Notes under the pieces: model-generated
Seen by the model: the letters and a program-made list of their open reading frames with translations, nothing else
What the model was told of the DNA's origin: nothing
The model's database searches: none
In this document: piece by piece, positions 42,160-46,801 of the stretch
Position numbering within the stretch: position 1 is the stretch's first letter
Layout: each line of letters begins with the position of its first letter
Made by a program: the position numbers and the translations under genes
Assembly (NCBI GenBank): GCA_020344055.1
Contig: CP070813.1
Span: 971,082-1,017,882 of the forward strand
Direction of reading: 5' to 3'
Length of the DNA stretch: 46,801 bases
From: Candidatus Zixiibacteriota bacterium
GTDB taxonomy: Bacteria > Zixibacteria > MSB-5A5 > UBA10806

Positions 42160-42858
42160 TTGGATTCCGGTTTGATCTGCGTTTCTCTATTTACGTCCGA
42201 AGGAGTCGGTATCTGGATAGCTTCCATACTGACCCTGGCGATATATTCTTTTCTATATAGAGATAATCCGATCTATAGATTTTCAGAAAGCCTTCTGATC
42301 GGAATATCGGTTGGTTTTCTGCTGGTGACCACCTTTGATACAACGTTGCTTCCCAAGGCGTTTGAGCCTGTGGGAAAGGGAATTATCGGCATCTCCGAAT
42401 CCGGCGGTATTAACTCATTTGCGATCTTTGTCTGGATACTCATTCCGGTGGTTCTCGGTTTTCTGATGTTTACCCGGTTTGTTCCGAGGTATGCCTGGAT
42501 GTCGCGTGTGGCCCTGGCCCTTTATATCGGTTTCGGGGCTGGAGCCTCAATACCCGCCAACATGCAATCTTATATCCTGAGACAGATAGACGCTACCATA
42601 AGGCCGTTTTTGAATATTGATTCTTTCTGGTCATTGGTGAATGCGCTGATTGTCCTTGTGGGTTTGATCTCAACCCTGTTCTATTTCTTTTTCTCGAAAG
42701 AGCAAAAAGGGGCTTTCGGGAAAATAACCCGGCTCGGAACATTCTATCTTATGATATTTTTCGGCGCCACTTTTGGTTATACGGTCATGGCGCGTATCTC
42801 CCTTTTAATCGGGCGATTAACATTCTTAATGAAAGACTGGTTGGGATTGATTTCCTAA
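42160..42858 (+). CDS. Polytopic membrane protein closing the DUF6754-like cluster
   Basis: A 232-residue membrane protein with about six or seven spans (IWIASILTLAIYSFLY, LLIGISVGFLLVTTF, FAIFVWILIPVVLGFL, VNALIVLVGLISTLFYFFF and others). The start is a TTG at 42160, 1 base after the preceding stop. A late segment, GTFYLMIFFGATFGYTVMARI, is conserved-looking. Not recognised as a transporter family. It is followed by a 50-base gap and a lipoprotein gene. Confidence 0.72.
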   Translation: MDSGLICVSLFTSEGVGIWIASILTLAIYSFLYRDNPIYRFSESLLIGISVGFLLVTTFDTTLLPKAFEPVGKGIIGISESGGINSFAIFVWILIPVVLGFLMFTRFVPRYAWMSRVALALYIGFGAGASIPANMQSYILRQIDATIRPFLNIDSFWSLVNALIVLVGLISTLFYFFFSKEQKGAFGKITRLGTFYLMIFFGATFGYTVMARISLLIGRLTFLMKDWLGLIS

Positions 42859-42908
42859 CGTTTATCTTATAATTTAAATAGCGATCTACAGCATGATGGG
42901 AGTGGGCA

Positions 42909-44660
42909 ATGAAAAAGATAATGGCGGTTTTATTCCTGACGGCGGCTCTTACATCCTGCTCTAAGGATGAAATGAAAAACTGGAAGCGATATGGCCTGCC
43001 CGAAGGTTTTGCGAAATCTCATATATTGAGTATCGATTCCGGCGAAAGTTCGATTCTGATAGGCACCTACGGCAAAGGCGCTCTGTTCAGCGATAATAAT
43101 GGTGAAAGCTGGGCGGTTCTCGATACCGGCAGCGGTCTTTCGTGGAATTTCGTCCTGGGCGGAGCCCGGGACGGGGATTATATCGTCCTGGCAACGCTGG
43201 GCGATGGCCTCAATATATCAACCGATTACGGCAAGAACTGGGAACGGTACGGCTACAACTATTTCGGTATCGAATATCTTTACACCGTCGATGCCAAAAT
43301 TAAGAACGGTAAAAAATACGTTCCCACCGCCGATGGTCTGGTGATGTTTGAAGACATAAAGGAGTGGAGCGCTCTGGATGAGAGCGCCGGCATCGGTTCG
43401 CAGTACATTTATGATATGAAAATCAGGGATAACAGTATCGCCCTGGGTACGCTGCACGGATTTTCGCTGTCCCGTGATGGCGGCGAATCCTGGGTAACAA
43501 TGTCGCCCAACGAGAAGTATACCGACGAGCATATCCCTGCCTGCAAAGTCAGAGCGGTGGAATTTTCCGGGAAAAAGCTGTTCGCCGGTTGCGACGACGG
43601 TCTTTTTTATTCCAAAGACAGCGGGAAAACATGGGAACAGTTCGGCGCCGATAATCTTACAAGCCGGTATGTCCGCGATCTGGCGATCGACGATGACCGG
43701 AATTTATGGATCGCCACCTATAAGGAAATAGCGGCCTACAACCTGAAACGGAAAAACTGGAAAGTCTATAATACGGAGAACGGATTACCGCCGGGAGGTG
43801 TAAACTGTATCGGTGTTACGAATGAAGGCGGCGTTCTGGCCGGTACCAATGACGGCCTGTTCCGGCTGGAACCCGGTCCGGCCGAGATTATTGAAAAGCC
43901 CGATGCGGATAATGAGTTTACGGAAACCGAGGAGCCCATACATCAATGGATGCTCCGGCCGGTCCGCCCCGACGACCAAAACCTGAAAGACCAGACATAC
44001 CTGTACGGCTCGACCATGGGCGGAAATTTCAGGCAGCACCAGGGCAATGAATATAACGCCCCTGAAGGCACGCCGCTTCTGGCGGTCGATGACGGCATAA
44101 TAGTCTATATCGACAGGGAGATCGGACATTCGGTATTGAAATGCGACCACAAAGAGGGAGATTTTTTCGTCTATGCCCATTACCATCATCAGCATGATAT
44201 ATTCAAGAATGTCGGGGACGTGGTTAAGAGGGGAGATATCATCGGTTCCATAGGCAAAAAGGGAAATGTAACCAACGAGCATCTCCATTTCGAGGTGTCT
44301 CTTTCGAAACTGGACGATTCCAACAGGGAGAGCCATACCCGCAATTCAGAATTATGGATCGAACCGCTTCCCGGAACCGGTACGATTATCGGTAAGGTAG
44401 TAGATGAGGATGGAGAGTATGTACCGGGAGTTAGAGTTTACGGCGTAACCAAACCTATCCCGACGGAATCTCCTTTTTCGTTCGCCGAGACCTACCAGGA
44501 CAAGGTTCATCCCGACGAGGCCTATAATGAGAATTTCGTTATAAGTGATGTCCCGGAAGGCAGTTATATTTTATCGGTCGAATCGGACGGAAAAAAGTCC
44601 GTAATAAAAACTGTGGTTGAAGCCGGTAAAATTACGAATGTGGTGATGACAATAAAATAG
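42909..44660 (+). CDS. Propeller-LytM lipoprotein (M23 peptidase-like, altered zinc site)
   Basis: Lipobox LTSC places the anchor at Cys17. Residues about 20-330 are a beta-propeller of BNR/Ycf48-like repeats (DNNGESWAVL, DYGKNWERY, DGGESWVTM, DSGKTWEQF). Then comes an M23 LytM domain at about 350-480 and a carboxypeptidase-regulatory-like Ig domain (GKVVDEDGEYVPGVRVYG). In the LytM site the first His377 is kept, but the usual Asp is Glu381 (HQGNEYNAP); the HLHF pair (458, 460) is kept. It may be a weak or non-hydrolytic murein binder. A TATAAT (42868-42873) lies upstream with only a poor -35. It may belong functionally to the preceding membrane cluster. Confidence 0.85.
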   Translation: MKKIMAVLFLTAALTSCSKDEMKNWKRYGLPEGFAKSHILSIDSGESSILIGTYGKGALFSDNNGESWAVLDTGSGLSWNFVLGGARDGDYIVLATLGDGLNISTDYGKNWERYGYNYFGIEYLYTVDAKIKNGKKYVPTADGLVMFEDIKEWSALDESAGIGSQYIYDMKIRDNSIALGTLHGFSLSRDGGESWVTMSPNEKYTDEHIPACKVRAVEFSGKKLFAGCDDGLFYSKDSGKTWEQFGADNLTSRYVRDLAIDDDRNLWIATYKEIAAYNLKRKNWKVYNTENGLPPGGVNCIGVTNEGGVLAGTNDGLFRLEPGPAEIIEKPDADNEFTETEEPIHQWMLRPVRPDDQNLKDQTYLYGSTMGGNFRQHQGNEYNAPEGTPLLAVDDGIIVYIDREIGHSVLKCDHKEGDFFVYAHYHHQHDIFKNVGDVVKRGDIIGSIGKKGNVTNEHLHFEVSLSKLDDSNRESHTRNSELWIEPLPGTGTIIGKVVDEDGEYVPGVRVYGVTKPIPTESPFSFAETYQDKVHPDEAYNENFVISDVPEGSYILSVESDGKKSVIKTVVEAGKITNVVMTIK

Positions 44661-44706
44661 CGCGGTAAAAATACGCCGACTGTCTCAAACGTAGAAATAT
44701 ATTAGA

Positions 44707-44841
44707 ATGCATTGCCGGAAATGCAAAACGAAGATGGTGGAAAAGAAGAGGGTATATCATAAGAGGCGGAAATGGGTGTGCCCCCGCTGCGGCGCCTCGC
44801 GATTCCAGGTTATTAGGAAAAATGCCGAAAAAGCAAGCTGA
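44707..44841 (+). CDS. Small zinc-ribbon protein, 44 residues
   Basis: An open frame from ATG 44707 encodes a 44-residue, very basic peptide with two CXXC knuckles, CRKC at 3-6 and CPRCG at 25-29, separated by 18 residues. This is the geometry of a minimal zinc ribbon. It overlaps the DUF72 gene by 20 bases in another frame. There is no obvious Shine-Dalgarno, and the gene is too short for length-based calling. The paired knuckles make chance unlikely, and nucleic-acid binding is a reasonable guess only. Confidence 0.6.
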   Translation: MHCRKCKTKMVEKKRVYHKRRKWVCPRCGASRFQVIRKNAEKAS

Positions 44842-45616
44842 AATAGTCATAGGCACGTCGGGCTATTCATTCGACGACTGGCAAACGGTTTTTTATCCCC
44901 CGGATTTGCCCAAAGGTAAGAGGCTGGATTACTATAAAGAGCATTTTAATGCCGTGGAGATAAATTCGACCTATTATCGTATCCCCCATCCGGCGGTATT
45001 TTACAACATGGCCAAGAAAGTGGGGGAAAGGTTTGAGTTTATAATTAAAACCCACAGGAGCTTTACGCACGATAGAAAAGATGTCGAAATAAAGGCGGCG
45101 GAATACAATGAATCGATTAAGCCGGTGGTGGAAGCGGGGAAATTTTACGGTTATCTCGCTCAGTTTCCCTTCAGCTTTAAATATACGGAACCGAATTTGA
45201 GATACATTTTGGACGGCAAAAATTATTTTCTTGATGGCCCTTTATTTGTCGAATTCCGGCACAAGAGCTGGGACCGTCCGGAAGTGCTGGAATCGTTGAA
45301 ATCGAACGGTATCGGTATCTGCTCGGTGGATGAGCCGGAGCTGCCGAACCTCTATCCCTCCACTACGGAAGCTACGACCGGCACGGGATATATAAGGTTT
45401 CATGGCCGAAATACCGATAACTGGTGGGGGGGCAGGGGAGATAGGTATGATTACCTTTATTCAAAAGAGGAATTGTTGAGCTGGAAGAGGAAAATTGATA
45501 AATTGAGGGACAGGACGGATAAAATTTATCTTTTTTTTAACAACTGCCACCTGGGTCAAGCCGTAAGAAACGCCAGGATGATGATGGAGATAATGCAGAC
45601 GGAATTATCGTCTTGA
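44822..45616 (+). CDS. DUF72 (YecE-like) protein
   Basis: A 264-residue DUF72 family protein with TIM-barrel-like pattern: IGTSGYSFDDW, FNAVEINSTYYRIP, FEFIIKTHRSFTHDR, FVEFRHKSW, YIRFHGRN and the late IYLFFNNCHLGQAVRNA. The family is widespread and its biochemical role is not established. It overlaps the upstream zinc-ribbon gene by 20 bases and the downstream carboxypeptidase by 4 bases. Confidence 0.93.
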   Translation: MPKKQAEIVIGTSGYSFDDWQTVFYPPDLPKGKRLDYYKEHFNAVEINSTYYRIPHPAVFYNMAKKVGERFEFIIKTHRSFTHDRKDVEIKAAEYNESIKPVVEAGKFYGYLAQFPFSFKYTEPNLRYILDGKNYFLDGPLFVEFRHKSWDRPEVLESLKSNGIGICSVDEPELPNLYPSTTEATTGTGYIRFHGRNTDNWWGGRGDRYDYLYSKEELLSWKRKIDKLRDRTDKIYLFFNNCHLGQAVRNARMMMEIMQTELSS

Positions 45617-46503
45617 AAAGTATAATGAAGAAATTGCTGTTCTATTTACTGGCGATCTGGGCGATCTCCGCCGGGTATAAGGTTATCGCGACCAATCAGA
45701 AAAGCCCGCCTATACGCTTTGAGGAGGAGCCGGGAGTACTGGAGAGGATTCTCGATAAGCTGGACCCATCGTCGGGTCCGCGGCTTAAGGCGAAATCGGC
45801 GGTACTGGTTGATCTTGAGAGCGGAATTATCCTGACCGGCAAGGACGAGGATAACATAAGACCGATCGCGAGCTTAACCAAGATCGTCACCGCCATGGTA
45901 TATCTGAAAACCTCGCCCGATCTTCTTAAAATCGCCACCATTACTCCTGAAGATCGGCAAAATGCCGGGCGAACCAGGCTCTACTCCGGCCAGAAATTGA
46001 CCTTGTTTGACCTGTTTCATCTAATGCTGATTTCTTCGGATAACGTTGCCGCCAGGGTGATAGCGAGGTCGACCGGCTTTTCGGATGATGAATTTGTTGC
46101 TAAGATGAATGAGCTGGTTGCCGAGATGAATCTCAAAAAGACCAGGTTTACGGAGCCGAGCGGACTTGATAAGGGAAACGTGTCGTCGGCCTCGGAATTC
46201 GCCGCCATATTCAGAGAAGCCTTGAAGAATGACCTGATATCCGAGGTCATTTCCACGCGATTTCATACTTACAAGGCTTTAAATAACGATAAACAGTATG
46301 TGGCTTATAATACGAATCGTTTTCTCTACGGTCGGGAGGACGTATTCGGGGGGAAAACGGGCTACATTAAGGATTCCGGTTACTGTCTTGCCCTGGGAGT
46401 CAAGAGTGAGGGGCGAAGGCTGGCCGCTGTGATTCTGGGCGCGCCTTCCAATGGATATCGTTACCGCGACGCTGCCAGGTTGTTGGCCTATAGCGATAAA
46501 TAA
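45613..46503 (+). CDS. D-alanyl-D-alanine carboxypeptidase (S11, DacA-like)
   Basis: A low-molecular-weight penicillin-binding protein with the three active-site motifs SLTK (Ser87, Lys90), SDN (142-144) and KTG (248-250), numbered from the TTG at 45613. ATG 45625 in the same frame is an equally good start. A signal segment (LLFYLLAIWAISAGY) exports it to the periplasm, where it trims the terminal D-Ala of pentapeptides. At about 290 residues it lacks the C-terminal beta domain of E. coli DacA. Confidence 0.93.
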   Translation: MKSIMKKLLFYLLAIWAISAGYKVIATNQKSPPIRFEEEPGVLERILDKLDPSSGPRLKAKSAVLVDLESGIILTGKDEDNIRPIASLTKIVTAMVYLKTSPDLLKIATITPEDRQNAGRTRLYSGQKLTLFDLFHLMLISSDNVAARVIARSTGFSDDEFVAKMNELVAEMNLKKTRFTEPSGLDKGNVSSASEFAAIFREALKNDLISEVISTRFHTYKALNNDKQYVAYNTNRFLYGREDVFGGKTGYIKDSGYCLALGVKSEGRRLAAVILGAPSNGYRYRDAARLLAYSDK

Positions 46504-46548
46504 GCGAAACTTCGGCCTATTTGGATCAACATAAATTAATAATGTAAC

Positions 46549-46577
46549 TTGACTTGTCGATATCCCGAATATATATT
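46549..46577 (+). promoter_or_regulatory. Promoter of the tRNA transcript
   Basis: TTGACT (46549-46554, 5/6), a 17-base spacer and TATATT (46572-46577, 5/6). It would start RNA near 46584, about 44 bases ahead of tRNA-Thr. Confidence 0.65.
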
Positions 46578-46627
46578 GACGTCCGTTTGAAACCCAGCTT
46601 TTCGGGTTTTTGTTCTTTGATAATAAT

Positions 46628-46700
46628 GCCGGAGTAGCTCAGTTGGTAGAGCAGCTGATTTGTAATCAGCCGGTCGGCGGTTCGAATCCGTTCTCCGGCT
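46628..46700 (+). tRNA. tRNA-Thr (anticodon TGT)
   Basis: Full cloverleaf: acceptor GCCGGAG pairs with CTCCGGC, D-arm AGCTCAGTTGGTAGAGCA, anticodon stem GCTGA/TCAGC with loop TTTGTAA (anticodon TGT at 46661-46663), and a T-arm with GGTTCGAATCC. The CCA end is not encoded (discriminator T then ACG), so it must be added enzymatically. Confidence 0.96.
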
Positions 46701-46716
46701 ACGATTAGAATATTCC

Positions 46717-46798
46717 GGAGGGGTTCCCGAGCGGCCAAAGGGAACAGACTGTAAATCTGTCGGCTCAGCCTTCGGAGGTTCGAATCCTCCCCCCTCCA
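46717..46798 (+). tRNA. tRNA-Tyr (anticodon GTA)
   Basis: A class II tRNA with a long variable arm. Acceptor GGAGGGG pairs with CCCCTCC, anticodon stem ACAGA/TCTGT with loop CTGTAAA (anticodon GTA at 46751-46753), and T-stem GGAGG/CCTCC. No encoded CCA (A then GTT). It follows tRNA-Thr by 16 bases. Confidence 0.96.
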
Positions 46799-46801
46799 GT
46801 T

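Noticed and set aside
42868..42873. TATAAT before the LytM lipoprotein as a promoter
   Set aside because: The -10 is perfect but the best -35 (TTGATT) has only a 15-base spacer, so it was not listed as a feature.
43785..44336. Antisense open frame of 183 codons
   Set aside because: It covers the LytM domain on the opposite strand; no start signal or domain, while the sense protein has clear motifs.
1..46801. CRISPR arrays, insertion sequences or prophage
   Set aside because: No regularly spaced repeats, transposase, integrase or phage structural genes were seen.

Overview
This window looks like a chromosomal segment from an uncultivated Gram-negative bacterium, most likely of the FCB superphylum (Zixibacteria or Latescibacteria-like). 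That placement is inferred from gene content, not from a marker gene. Supporting traits are C-terminal FlgD/Por-type sorting domains (NPFN-type motif in the first gene, similar tail on a subtilase), outer-membrane beta-barrels, many lipobox signal peptides, a tetraheme cytochrome c and a PrcB-like lipoprotein. Genes are tightly packed, often coupled by ATGA overlaps, and no gap exceeds 300 bases. Several promoters match the sigma-70 consensus with 17-base spacers. I saw no insertion sequence, phage gene or CRISPR array.

Layout: (1) 1-3046: tail of a secreted protein, DNA polymerase III delta, and an ECF sigma/membrane anti-sigma pair. (2) 3139-7926: a five-gene poly-gamma-glutamate (PGA) operon, pgsB-pgsC-pgsW followed by a very basic periplasmic repeat protein and an outer-membrane barrel, suggesting synthesis plus trans-envelope export. 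(3) 7982-14749: periplasmic-type Pcm, a lipoprotein, PspC/LiaF-like envelope-stress proteins, a hotdog thioesterase and an M1 peptidase with a barrel-like C-terminus. (4) 14875-19098: tetraheme cytochrome c, a divergent SigR/RsrA-like redox sigma pair, a subtilase, and a degenerate receiver-HisKA protein. (5) 19369-28664: central and amino-acid metabolism: sucC, PrcB-like lipoprotein, sucD, asparaginase II, HD protein, tryptophanase, a divergent transketolase and an aminotransferase.

(6) 28876-36615: a seven-gene operon of cell-wall peptide enzymes: alanine racemase, two NlpC/P60 proteins, a C39-like peptidase, LD-carboxypeptidase, dipeptide epimerase and an amidase. It resembles an expanded ykfABC-type murein peptide salvage pathway. 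(7) 36619-39474 (minus): an ABC sugar importer lacking its ATPase. (8) 39589-42858: a four-gene membrane system of unknown function around a DUF6754-like protein, the best candidate here for an undescribed machine. It is divergent from the importer, and both lead genes appear to have leaderless mRNAs. (9) 42909-46503: propeller-LytM lipoprotein, a 44-residue zinc-ribbon protein, a DUF72 protein and a D,D-carboxypeptidase. (10) 46628-46798: tRNA-Thr and tRNA-Tyr.

The dominant theme is cell envelope: PGA polymer, murein turnover and salvage, surface peptidases and stress sensing.
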